Of a DNA stretch of 64,000 nucleotides, positions 33,420 through 44,736 are shown in pieces. Source of the stretch: Telopea speciosissima (Eukaryota; Streptophyta; Magnoliopsida; Proteales; Proteaceae); contig NC_057921.1 of NCBI RefSeq assembly GCF_018873765.1, positions 65,275,557 to 65,339,556 of the forward strand. The letters are read 5' to 3'. The notes under the pieces were generated by a model. The model did no database searches, had not been told where the DNA came from, and worked only from the letters and a program-made list of their open reading frames with translations. The translations under genes and the position numbers were made by a program. The number at the start of each line of letters is the position of its first letter. Within the stretch, counting starts at the first letter, position 1.

Positions 33420-35215
33420 ACTCATGATTTATTCGTTCTTTCTCTGATCTTGTTGTCTTTCCACATGTACAGGAATGAGTTATACTGTTACGTAATCAGT
33501 TTGTTTAGGTCATTGATGTCTTCGTACATTTAAAGAACTCTTTTTATGTAATGCCTTAAGATTTTGGATCGGACCCCTCAAACAAAATCTATCATAGAAT
33601 CTAATATAATCGTTCATGGATTGTAAATACTGTTTAAAAAACAAACGGTGCCTCCTTCCTCTCTCTCTCTCTCCTCTTCAAGATGAAGTTCCAATTGAAG
33701 ACCCTCCAAGTAAAACAGTCGTAAGTATAAGAATATTTAATTACGCGGAAATAATGGCTTTTTATTGAAGAAATGCTTTTGGGGAAAAAATAAACTTAAG
33801 ATTAAAAGGTAATAGGAGGGGGCGAAAAAAAATCATATGTATCTTCCCACGTGTTTTTGGAGAAATCTAAGAATATTATAACAGTTAATCTAATCTGACC
33901 TAAGTTTAGGGTAAGTGCTAAGTAGGCTAGATTCTGTAATTTTTTTATTCAATTTATTTGTGTATTAATTATGTTAAGCAGCTTGAGAGTGTCTAATTAA
34001 GTTATGTGATATAGTGCGAAAATATATAATTCTTTAATTTGTTTAGCGCTTAAGCACTAATCTATCTATTAATAAGTGATAGTACCATCTTAAAAATTTA
34101 AAGACGAAATCACCACAATGCTACTTTCATAATCTCACAAAATGAGTAGTGGGATTCACATTGACATTCTTTCTTTTCTAATAAAATAGAGATTCTATTT
34201 ACCCCTTCTACTCTCTCATTGGTGTAGTTTCTCACTTCCTTTTCCTTTAATTCCCTTTGCAACCAAATAAAGCCTTAAAAAAAAAATAACAAAGAAAGTT
34301 TATTGTTTTTAATGTATTTTCTTATCTTCTCGGATCACTAATGAGAGACTAGATTCTTGTGTTGCGATGTACCTTAGTATGATTGAAGTGCTTTCTCCAA
34401 CTAATGCCTTCAGGGTTTTGGGTTAGATGGCCAATCTCATGGTATCTCAGAGCCTAGGTCTCTTTGTTTCTCTCTCTAAGTTGTTTGTCTACGTATAAAA
34501 CCAATATGCCGAAATTACAAGAAAGAAAATATTAAAATATTAAAAGTTATAAAAATAAAAATCCCACCATCGATTTATTTGGTTCTGTAATGCTTATTCA
34601 TACTTGAAAAGCTCTCTCCACATAATGTTTTAAAGGTTGAATTTTTCTCCACATAATGTTTTAAGGTTTTGAATTAAACCCTTAACATCTTATGCGAAGA
34701 AAATTAAGGAAAATGAGAATAGAAAATTAAGAATGACATTTTTATTAAAACGAAAAAATTAAGAATGACAAAATTTATATTGTGAACAAGTGGCGGATGC
34801 TGAGCCTCAAACATCGAAGTGGCAGACAAGATCAGAAGACAGAGCACAAGGAAATAAAGTACAGAAGAAAGTTTTACCAAAAAAAAAGGAGAACAGAAGA
34901 AAGCTGGCATGCACAAAGGCCCACCTTACTCTCCATCATATAATACTGATTTAGTTGTGTCTGTAGTACTGAAACTATGTTTGATATTAAAAGGATAACG
35001 AAACCGAAAACGAAAGCAAACCATTTTCACATGCTTTAATTTTGATCGAATTAAAAAGTATAAAAAAAAAAGAGAATTTAAGTATTTTATGGCTGCTTGA
35101 CTTACAGTTGTTGATTTGAATCAGATAAGGTTAGTCCCAGACTCTTCAATTGTTCAATGCCAACCTTTAATCGTTTCTTCACCATGAAGTCATCTCTCTC
35201 TCTCTCTCTCTCAAA
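33420..35215. other. Intergenic, no gene seen
   Basis: AT-rich. A short direct repeat CTCCACATAATGTTTTAA occurs twice at 34616-34665. CT-runs are at 33659-33673 and 35190-35212. No gene recognised. Confidence 0.5.
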
Positions 35216-35217
35216 TA

Positions 35218-35755
35218 TTAAGGGTGTCAATTGTTTCCATTTCGTTTTTTGGTTGAGTTTCAATTACAGTTTAGAATATAATATATGGGGCGATGTTCTC
35301 TGTTTGGGAGCGTGCTAGTACCCGAACACATAAGGCAGGATAGGGTGGTCATTTCGGTCATTCAGGCAAACATGGTCGTCATTTCGCTCACCCCCATGTG
35401 TTTGGGCTCATCCTGCACCCCCAGTATAGAAAACATTTTCCCTATAAACCAAAATAAAATCAAAACCAAATAGATTTTTAAAACTAAAATCAAAACTGAA
35501 CTGGTTCAACTAGGTTCTTATTTCAATTTAAACCGTTGGTTTGAACCAAGCTGGAACTACAAAGATTTAACTGAAGGAGAATACAACTGAACATGGGCCG
35601 AACAAAATAAATCGAGCCCAATCCGAAAAACCAGATAAGAACCAAATATCAAAATCGTCTAAGAATCGAATTACAGAAATCAAATCACTTTTTTTCTATT
35701 CGGTTTGATTGGGGTTTAAACAAACATTTTTTATTCCAAGTCTAATTGACACCCT
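35218..35755. mobile_element. hAT-like non-autonomous element carrying a nested palindrome
   Basis: Ends AAGGGTGTCAATT and AATTGACACCCTT are perfect 13-bp inverted repeats of the same general type as TAGGGGTGTCAA. Subterminal AACCGAAT/GGTTTGATT motifs occur at both sides. A palindromic element of the GTTCTCTG family interrupts it at 35284-35443. No target duplication was clear, since the left flank is a CT repeat. Confidence 0.65.
35284..35443. repeat. Palindromic element, GTTCTCTGTGCCGC family (nested)
   Basis: Diverged copy: GATGTTCTCTGTTTGGGAGC at the left, AGTATAGAAAACATTTTCCC at the right, with GGGTGGTCATTT and ACCCCCATGTGTTTGGGC between. It sits inside the hAT-like element at 35218-35755, so it either inserted later or hitchhiked. 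Confidence 0.65.
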
Positions 35756-35759
35756 TCTC

Positions 35760-38168
35760 TGGTTTGTTCGCCAAAGAGAACCGGCCAATATATACTGCTT
35801 AAAAACTGTAATCAAATCAGGAGATTTCTGAAAACCGTCTGATTTTCAGAACCACCCGGCTTGGTTTGATTTCTTCATTCATTAAAATTTAATATGTGTA
35901 ACACCGGCCACTTGGCTTTACGGTTTTAGCCTTTTAGGTATTGGTATCGAATCCTTTGGCAAGTTCAGTTAGGGTCATGAATTGCCACCCTACCCTGAAC
36001 ACTAACCCCAACGCTCTAAGGACGCGTTTGGTTGGAGGATTCTTCGGAGATGGATTCAATGGAATCCGGATTCTCAAATTTTTGGAGTGTTTGGTTTCTC
36101 GGAACCCGGTTCCGTGTTAGATTCCAAGAATCCATGAAAATCCATTTTTCAGTGTAAATTTGGGAATCCACAAGAATTCGCCCCTTGGGGCGAATTCCAA
36201 ATCGAGTCCAAGATTCTAGGCCTTCATATAAATGACATGGATTCTTGTGGACTCCAAAACTCGGGATTGAAACGAAGCACTCCATTACCAAAAAAAAAAA
36301 ACAAAGCACTCCATCTCTCGATTGCTAGGGTTTGGTCTTCAGCGGCTTTAAAAAAGGGCTACACATGGCCCAGAATTAGACCTGTTAGAATAATTCTAGG
36401 CTACCTTAAGTATCAAGGCCCAAGTAAAATGTTCCTAGGCTAAATTGGGCTAAACCACAGCCCAGGTTCAGTTTTTGGGCTAGACCATAGCTTTTCTGCT
36501 GTCCAAACATATTTTCTGTTAAAAACTATATCTTAAACCCTAACCCAATTACTCTGAACTGCTCTCTGGATTCTTCATTCATGTTCAAGGCTCCAAACCT
36601 GAAGTAGGACCGTTTAGACGTTTGTATGGGCCTAGGCCCAACAGATTAGTTTCCCACTTCAGCTTCGGCCTGAACCCATGATCACCTTTCCAATCAACCG
36701 ATGAATGATGTTTGTAGTAATAAAATAATGGGGTTCCCTAAAAGGCAGCTTGGCCCCTGTGCAAATGCAGGGGTCATGGGACCGTGAATGAAAGCATCAA
36801 TAGGAGTGGGATTTCCATCTTTCATGGGGGCGGGGCAGTCATTCTACGTCCCTCAGTGTGTGGGCGCAAGGGTCATGTTGCCTTTTTTTTAGGGTACTTT
36901 TTCCAGGGTTCTTTTTCCCTAAAATAATTAAAAGGGGAAAAATTTCTCATGCAGCCAATGTACTGTACTTCTTCTCCGTTCTCATATGAATTCTTAATTT
37001 TCTCTTTCCTACTCTAACCATGTGTGCCCCATATGAATAATAATGTTATCTGTGCTACCATTGATGTGTCGTGGGATATTCTCCTCACATTAGCTGCGCG
37101 GACGCTCGCATGTAATGGTATCTCCCATTCTAAGGCATTGGATGCAACAGAGGGGGAGCCTCACAACTTGTATATAGGCGCACACGGTCAAAGAGGGCAG
37201 AGAGAGAAGAGAGATAGACTACTACAAAGTTTTGAAGATTAGGAGAGGAATTGAAAGAAGCAAAGGAAACATTTTTAAGCCAATAATAAATGGGCTGGGC
37301 TTCGGCCTCCTCAGATCAGATCATGTACGATATTGGATATTTGACAGCACATGCTATCGGTTCAGCAAATCCTTTTAGTGGTAAATGGTATCATTCTTTA
37401 TCTCACATACTCTTTGATTGAGTTTACTTGTTTTCAATTGATTTTCTGTGAATTCCCTTCTCTTGTTGGTTGAACACAACTTAAGTGTGTCCTGATGGGA
37501 TCCAGTAAGTGAGTGCAACAACTATTGAAAAGGCATGCAAGGTTGTTTAATCTTGAATGTTAATTCGCAAGAACTTAGTTCGCACCATATGAGACGTCTA
37601 CAGTCTTAAGGAGAGTGATCGGTGATACGATTTAGTCCTGATGATTCTTTAAGGTCTTACATGTATTTTTAGGTTCATAGTATCGTGTATGATGCTTGAG
37701 TTTGACTTTATCAATTATTTTTTAGTTATGGCTCGAGTAAGTATTCTATTCCCCTTAATTACTTATATTCACATGTATATTTGTGGGTGATATTTTTCTA
37801 ACAATAAGAATTTAGGACAATTATATAATCATTGTTAATGTAAACACCAAGAAACACGAAGAAAACAAAAAAAAGCATAACAAAAATGACATAAAGAATT
37901 AATATGGTTACAGCAAGAGCTCTCCCCAGAAATCCTAATTCAAAAAAAATAAATAAAAAAACCCCCCCTCAAATCTCACTTCTTTTCTTGCTTCAACAAC
38001 ACGATAATAAAACAAACAAATACTCCTCCAAATTGGACCGGTCCAATATATCCAAACCCTCCACTACCATCACAGACCTCACAAAATTTTCTTTTTGGGT
38101 CATCACAAAAAATGTCGGAACAGGGTAATCTTCGAAACGGGTAAAATTCTCCTTAAGGGTCATTTTCT
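35760..38168. other. Intergenic, no gene seen
   Basis: No convincing coding frame. At 36020-36250 GGATTC/GAATCC motifs recur in both orientations, suggesting a worn inverted-repeat element. At 36741-36895 CAGGGGTCATGGG and GCGCAAGGGTCATG may be another weak palindrome of the AATGACC family. Confidence 0.5.
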
Positions 38169-38177
38169 TTTTAAAAA

Positions 38178-38561
38178 GGATAAATTATACGTCACCCCCT
38201 AGTTTTCAAACGAAACTCAAATCACCCTCTGGTTTTTGAAAATACTCATCCGTCCCCCTCTACAATAACGGTGTTAGTCTACTGTTAGTTATTGGTGTGA
38301 AAAGACTATTTTACCCTTGTACTAAAACATTAGAATTAAATTTACAATACTACCCTTCAAAATCTATGTTTAGATGTCAAGGATAATTTAAGAATTTAAA
38401 TTTATTTAACTGGCTGACATCATCACTTAACAGCATAAAACTAACGATAAGGACTAATTTATCATATTGGGGTCTAATACAAAGGGTGATTTGAGTATTT
38501 TCTAAAATCAGGGGGTGATTTGAGTTTCGTTTGAAAACCAAGGGATGACGTGTAATTTCCC
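38178..38561. mobile_element. Mutator-type MITE
   Basis: Inverted termini of about 80 bp. The left end starts GGATAAATTATACGTCACCC and the right end finishes GGGATGACGTGTAATTTCCC. Both arms contain TTTTCAAACGAAACTCAAAT and a second GAAAATACTCA block. A perfect 9-bp target duplication TTTTAAAAA is present at 38169-38177 and 38562-38570, the hallmark length of Mutator elements. The 384-bp interior is AT-rich and non-coding. Confidence 0.93.
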
Positions 38562-38570
38562 TTTTAAAAA

Positions 38571-39620
38571 TGATTTCACTTCTATCACCCTTTGTTGGCA
38601 ATCATTTACCACCACATGGAGAGTACTTAGTACATGTCAACTTCACAGATAAGAGGAAGGATATCAGCTTGCCGTGTCAAAATTTTCATTTTCTTTCTTA
38701 CATGATAGTGTTCTTGGTGACAGCCAATGAGAATCAGAATCCCCTTTTTCCCATAAATAGAAAACACTCCACACGGTTCCTTGAAATTCTCACACATTTC
38801 TCATTTTTTTCCTTTCTAAATTTGGAGTTAGGTGATTATAAAATCCACACTATCACATAGGTAAAGAAACCCTTTTTTTCCCACATAAATTATGAAGAAC
38901 GTGTGGCCTTGTGTGGTGGAATAACCATGGCCCATGAGGATACTCATTGAAAAGATATTCTTCATAGAATATGAGCTTAAGAAAGAAAATAAATTATTTT
39001 AATTTTTGTTTATTTGAGTAAAGTTTAGTTACGGTTTGTTACGAAATATTTAATATTTAGTTTGAATGAAAATGATAATTAAGATCTTATACTAATATCT
39101 TCCCATATATGATACTACAACATAGCAGAAAGATAGTGATAGATTTGAGAGAAAAAAAACTCGTTTACTTGGGAAACAGGCGGGCACGCAACATACACTC
39201 TCGAATAAGTTTTTTTCTCTCTCCTCATTTAATGATGTACGTTCTTACGTATTAATTGATACTCATCAAAATTCTTCCCTCATTCTATAAGTGTATCAAT
39301 GTATAATGCTAACGTAAAAGGATAGTGTGTCATCCCTCTTCCAAGTTATATTCCATTTTAGATTTTTTTGTATATACTATAAGGGGTTTACCACACTGTC
39401 AATGTGGAAAAGAATTTGCACACCACACCAATGGGTGTAATGAAAAAGATGTCATTCATTCGGAACCCACATTTTCAAAACAAGTGAAAAAATATAATAA
39501 GTAAATTCATGTAAGAAGGAAATTGTGCACTAGCAACATAGCAATCTTTTTGTCATACTATAAATAGAGTCAAATACGCAGGCAAAAGTTTTTCCTTCAC
39601 CCACATTATAAAAGAAGGCC
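38571..39620. other. Intergenic, no gene seen
   Basis: AT-rich; no coding frame or element recognised. Confidence 0.5.
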
Positions 39621-39621
39621 A

Positions 39622-39756
39622 AATATTCTCTGTGTTGGGGGCGCAGGCTGCACCCAAACATATAGGGGTGGGTGAAATGACCACCCTGTCCCCCTGAATG
39701 GCAGGCCCATGTGTCTTGGCGCAGATTGCGTTGCGGCACAAAGAATATTAGCCCAT
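39622..39756. repeat. Palindromic element, GTTCTCTGTGCCGC family
   Basis: Left AATATTCTCTGTGTTGGGGG CGCAGGCTGC and right GCGCAGATTGCGTTGCGGCA CAAAGAATATT pair. The centre has GAAATGACCACCCTGTCCCC followed by GGCAGGCCCATGTGTCT. It is very close to the 43081-43216 copy. Confidence 0.82.
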
Positions 39757-39868
39757 AAAAGAAACACCTACAAATCTTTGTTGGGGGAAATATATTTTTC
39801 CTCTCATGTGAAAGAGAGAACGACTACTTAGCATACATTAGCATATCCCTGGTTCTATCTCTCGGATT

Positions 39869-40046
39869 GGGCTCCTCTCCTTGGAGGGCATCGCCCAATG
39901 AGTGCCCAATGAAGCATCCAAAGGCTGAGCTTTGTCGCACACATTATGATGGCTGACTAGACGTGCGCCGAGATGTGTGCAACACAGCCCAACCATTGGA
40001 TGTCTCATTGGATACTCATTGGCGATACCCTCCAAGGAGAGGAGCC
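39869..40046. repeat. Palindromic element, GGCTCCTCTCCTTGG family
   Basis: Left arm GGCTCCTCTCCTTGGAGGGC-ATCGCCCAATGAGTGCCCAATG pairs with right arm CATTGGATACTCATTGGCGA-TACCCTCCAAGGAGAGGAGCC. A half copy is at 17030-17110. Confidence 0.85.
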
Positions 40047-40230
40047 GATTCCTCCCATAATAAAGGCCTAAATGTCATTTCATAGGAGAGGATGAGAGAG
40101 AGAGAGACCTAGCCACACCTAGGGAGGCAAAAGCTTATGTTATGCAGCCAGCCAGATAGCACGTTCTTTAATACTATTTTCAATTTCTACCACAAGAAAA
40201 AAAAATCCTATTTCCGATCACCTACTCTGA

Positions 40231-40243
40231 AAATATGAATCTA
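40231..40243. repeat. Target site duplication, downstream side of LINE
   Basis: AAATATGAATCTA; an identical 13-mer occurs at 42358-42370 on the other side of the LINE. Confidence 0.88.
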
Positions 40244-42357
40244 CACTTTTTTTTTTTTTTGGGTAAGAAGAAAACTATTTATTGAAACGTGACCAGAACA
40301 TAGTGTCCGAATTACAGATTTCTGACAACCATGGTGTGGATATGGGCCAAGATGTCCTACATGCGATGGACAACGCCCTCCGGGCTAGGGAGTCAGCCAC
40401 GCTGTTAATCTCCCTAGGAATGTGGTGAAAGATACAAGAAATAAAGAAGGTAGAGAGATGCCTAATATCTCTAACAATATTGAGAGTCTCCACCTGGGGA
40501 GGCACTTTGTTTTGTGCCAATGGAGAGATCATTTCCTTGCAATCCGATTCCACCATAACATGCAAGATACCTTCCTCAATAGCTTCAAGCATGCCCCCTC
40601 GTATGTCAATGGCCTCACCTTGTAAGATTGAAGTGAAGTGTTGTGGGTCCAAAACCGCCACAATGGGATTTGTTCTTGAGTCACGAATGACAAACCCAAT
40701 TTCACATTTCTCCCCAGCTTTTGAAGCATCCACATTGACCTTACAGAAGGGATGAGGGGGAGGTGACCAAGGTCTTTCCCGAGAAAGAATAGGAGAGGAG
40801 GGCGTAATTGGAGTAGGCTGAGGTTGGCCGATGTCCCCCGGGTATGTGGTTGCAGCCTTGAATTCTGCAAAATCAGCTGCTACTTTGGAAATTACTTGCA
40901 TAGGAGACCATATCTTTTCCCCAAAGATCAATTCATTTCTGGCTAACCACAGGTTCCAGCAGATAAAAGAAGCTTGACTTGCAAGGTCTCTCCCCACTAG
41001 TTTTTCAGCTTTAATCGCCTGGTTCCAGAAATCAATTAGGTGAGATAGTTGAGGAGCATTCCTAGGAGGTGAATAGGAGAGGGCAGACCCGAACCAAATT
41101 GCTCTTGCAAAGCAGCAGTCAAGTAAGAGGTGATCTACGGTTTTCACTTGATCTCCACACCGTGGGCACAGTGGTTCCACTGGAATTTTCCTCCTCCTTA
41201 GTCCATCTGTGCAAGCACGCCACAGGAAAGTTTTGATTTTAGGGACTGTTAGGCAGGTCCATATTGTTTTTCAGACAACATCTTTGATCATTTTATAACT
41301 ACTTGTGGAAGAGGAGGTTGCTATGCTGTTGTCATCCTTCTTTTTCCAATCTGCAAGATTTGTAAGATGATGATAGCCTAATTTCACAATGTAAGAACCA
41401 TCCTTTGCCGCTCCCCAAATCTGAAAGTCTGGTTCTTCAAAAATTCTCAACTGAATTGCTTTAATTGCAGCAGCATCTTCTGGGTGAAACAGAGCATCAA
41501 TGACATCCCTCTTCCAAGTTCTATTCTCATGGTCTATAAGCTCTGCCACAAACACACCTGAATGGACTGAAAAGAGGGGGTATTTTAGTTTAAAATTTGA
41601 GGATGTGGGAATCCACTAATCCTCCCAAATTCACACATCAGCCCCATTTCCAATAATCCATAAGAGACCCGATTTGATAACTTTCAATCCTTCCAATATA
41701 CCTCTCCAACACCATGAAGGATTTGAACCAGCTTTGGCATGAAGAAGCTCAATGTTGGAGTAATAAATCTGTTTCATGAAAGTCGCCCAAAGAGAGTTTG
41801 GCTCGGTCCACAGCCTCCAAGCAAGTTTCCCCAGAAGAGCCAAATTGTGTCGCTTTGGTTCCCGGAATCCCAATCCCCCTTTTTCTTTGGATTTACACAT
41901 CCTGTCCCATGAAATCCAGCACATTGTTCTTATCTTCCTTCGTGCCCCAATAGAATTGACTCGCCGCTTGTCAAAGCTTTGAGTGATGGGTTGTAGGTAA
42001 TTTAAAGTGGGATGCCGCAAAGTTGTTCATCGATAGGACAACCGACTTGAGTAAATCCTCTTTACCCGTGTGTAAAAGTAACTGTTGCTTCCAACCTTGC
42101 ATCTTTTTCCTGGTGCAGTCACTTATGTCTCGAAAAAGCTCCAGCTTAGAGACACCAAAATGGGAGGGGAGGCCCAGGTACTTCTTAGGAGCCATACCCT
42201 GGGGGATCTTCAAAATCCTAGAGAACCACCATTTGAACTTTGGAGCCGTGTTGGGGGAGAAACTCAAGGAGGATTTTTTGTAGTTAATCCTCTGGCCACT
42301 AGCTTTACAATAAATATCCAGGCAGTTCTTTAGATTGTGTACTTCCTGAAGAGAAAC
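40244..42357 (-). pseudogene. 5'-truncated L1-type LINE (reverse transcriptase end, zf-RVT, RNase H)
   Basis: Minus-strand non-LTR retrotransposon cut off within the reverse transcriptase. From 42357 downward: the C-terminal RT region (QRINYKKSSLSFSPN, KKYLGLPSHFG, LLKSVVLSMNNF), then CWISWDRMCKSKEKGGLGFR at about 41900. A zinc-knuckle zf-RVT region follows (CPRCGDQVKTVDHLLLDCCF) and an RNase H-like domain (KVNVDASK, VMVESDCKEM, HHIPREINSVADSLARRAL) ending at 40275. Stops and frame changes at about 41980, 41630 and 41270 break the frame, so it is inactive. A 14-base T-run at 40247-40260 is the poly(A) tail in plus-strand view. The 13-bp target duplications define the insertion. Confidence 0.93.
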
Positions 42358-42370
42358 AAATATGAATCTA
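42358..42370. repeat. Target site duplication, upstream side of LINE
   Basis: AAATATGAATCTA, identical to 40231-40243. Confidence 0.88.
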
Positions 42371-42786
42371 TATGGAGAGATAATATTTTCAGTGTAACAT
42401 GTAGATTCCTTTCTACACTGACAGCTTAGGAATTCTCTCCCATCTAATTAGTATTCTTTCTTGTTTGTTGGAGATTCGAAATGTTCACTATTTCTTATGA
42501 CTCATCCAAGTGGGCTATGAGTAAAGGAATTCCTCCTTCAAATTGACCAATGACCAGAGGAAAACTCGGTCTTTGCCCATTAATGACAATGGATTTTTCT
42601 TTTCTTTTTTTTTGTGTGGTGAAAATAGAATCTTGTTTACTTCTAAGATTAGGACAGTGGCGTGGGCTGCATGGCACGCCAGGTTTGCTTGAAAGATCAA
42701 AATCGTCCCGTCTCCCAAGACTTGGAAAAGAGAAGCAGAACGATTTCTTCACCTAGTCTTTGGTATCAGATATTTATGGGAAAAAG

Positions 42787-42945
42787 TTCTCTGTCCAGGA
42801 GTGTGGCCTACGCCAGCACTCCCATGAGTCTATCTCTCTCCTCCCCATGTGAAAAGACACCTCTGTCCCCTTATTTTAAGGAGGAGAGAGATAGACACAT
42901 GGGAGTGCTAGAGTAGGCCACACTCCTGTACAGAAAACTGCTTCC
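42787..42945. repeat. Palindromic element, TTCTCTGTCCAGGAGTGTGG family
   Basis: Left arm TTCTCTGTCCAGGAGTGTGG-CCTACGCCAGCACTCCCATG-AGTCTATCTCTCTCC pairs with right arm GGAGAGAGATAGACACATGG-GAGTGCTAGAGTAGGCCACA-CTCCTGTACAGAAAA. It is nearly perfect, with a loop of about 45 bp. Confidence 0.88.
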
Positions 42946-43080
42946 CGATATTTATTTGGAAGAAAAAAAATCTGCTGCTACTTTGGTTGCAAAACTTGGG
43001 CTTGAAAGCCGAAAAATTGGAATAACTCACTTTCCCTTAGGGTTCACAAATATCTTCTTAGGGTTCAGTATTTTCCAAAA

Positions 43081-43216
43081 GGTTAAATGTTTTCTGTGCT
43101 GGTGGCGCAGGCTGCGCCTAGACACATGAGTAGGCAAAATGACCATCTTGCCCCCTGAATAACAGGCCCATGTGTTTGGGCGCAGATTGCGCTACAACAC
43201 AGAGAACATCAGCCCA
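43081..43216. repeat. Palindromic element, GTTCTCTGTGCCGC family
   Basis: Left ATGTTTTCTGTGCTGGTGGC GCAGGCTGCGCC; right GGCGCAGATTGCGCTACAAC ACAGAGAACAT; centre AAAATGACCATCTTGCCCCC. Close relative of 39622-39756. Confidence 0.82.
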
Positions 43217-43324
43217 TCAATATATCCTTTTTTATTTCATTTCTTTGCCTATGAACCGAGTAGCAAAAAAATTCCTTCCCTTATTTGCTAGTTGGGAATT
43301 TTTGTTTTTGCCCTAAAAAACATA

Positions 43325-44060
43325 GTTTTAATTTATGGATCGGATTGAGTATCGGTCAATTTCAGAATTGATATCGATATTAATATGGATTTTGACCATT
43401 TTATTCTCTATCTCTGACTAGGTATATTATTGTATTAATATCTATGATAGACCCATAACAATACGAATTAGTCAATATGATCAAACCAATTCTACTTTCG
43501 ATTCCGATTTCAATTCCTTAATTAAAACCATGCTCCAAAAACCAATTCACTCTGATGGGTTAGTCACACTAAACCCAAGCAAGGAGGCAGACAAGAGTCT
43601 TGACTCTTGACTGATGGTTTTACCCTTTTTCTTTTTTTTTGTTAATGAGTCCACATCTTTGCTTCTATATGTTAAGGAAGGCTATGACCATGTCCTATGA
43701 ACAAGGGAGCTCAAGAACAGCCCTTGTAAACATGGTTTTAGGTATTGGGATGGGATCGGTTCTATCGATCGATCCATATTGGTATTGGTCATGGTTGATA
43801 TTAATACTTGATCGATATTGTATTAATAGTAAAAATGAGACCAAGGGAAGGCAAAATGGTCTAAAAAATTCTTATATTGGCATGGTCAAGGTTATTAAAC
43901 TTGAAATTGGGATCAAAATCAGGTTCAGTTGATTCCATTCTGAATTGATCAAAATCAGTCAAATTCAAGCCATTTTAACACGGGAGGAATAGGGATCAGA
44001 CTCGGCTGATTATGAGCGATACTACTGATCTGATTCCATTTTTTGAAACCATAGGCACCT
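43325..44060. repeat. Two ATCGG-rich dispersed repeats
   Basis: Copy 1 at about 43325-43535 runs from TAGTTTTAATTTATGGATCG to TTAATTAAAACCATG. Copy 2 at about 43735-44055 runs from CATGGTTTTAGGTATTGGG to TTTTTTGAAACCATAGG. Both have ATCGG/CCGAT units and inverted TGGTTT ends. Confidence 0.6.
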
Positions 44061-44549
44061 TACATATTTAGGGTAGCTAGAGCAGAGTTGAGTAATGGCC
44101 TTCTTCATACCAATAACAAGGTTCAATCCCAACACGGATTAAAATAGGTAAAATGGGTTTTTTTTTTTAAAATAAAAATTGAGAATATTCTTTTAACCTC
44201 TAAATGGGGATTTAAAATAAATTTAGTGCTTGGGTAGATTTGATGGGATAGATTATATATAGGCTATAGGGCCTTGAACTATAAAATATAATTATGTATT
44301 AAGATTTTTGTAAATCAAGACGGGTGGGATTATATCAGCATTAATGCATTGGATCCCATCAAAACTAATCAAGGCGTTCTCCAAAAAAATTTTAAAAAAG
44401 ATCAAGACTCGGACATATCCATATGAAAGAATTCTAGAAACTTTTCTCTTTTCCCAAAGTAATAGACTTCTCCTTTTTATCCACTTTCCTGAAAATTCTA
44501 GAAACTTTTCTCTTTTCCCAACAAGAATGATATACAATATACTTTATAG

Positions 44550-44736
44550 GAAAATGTTAGGGGAAGGCGCAGGAGGAAAGGGGGGTGCAAGTCACGCCCA
44601 GACACAATGGGCAGTAAAATGATCGGCCCCACTCACCATGAAAGGCAAAAATCTTGCCCTAGATGTCAGTGTGCACTCTCATTGGCTGCCGCATGTGTGT
44701 CGCTCCTGCTCCCCCACAAAGAACACTCCCCCGTAC
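44550..44736. repeat. Palindromic element, related to the GTTCTCTG family
   Basis: AATGTTAGGGGAAGGCGCAGG and GTCACGCCCAGACACAATGG at the left; GTGTGTCGCTCCTGCTCCCC and CAAAGAACACTCCCCC at the right; centre AAAATGATCGGCCCC. More diverged than the other copies. Confidence 0.6.
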
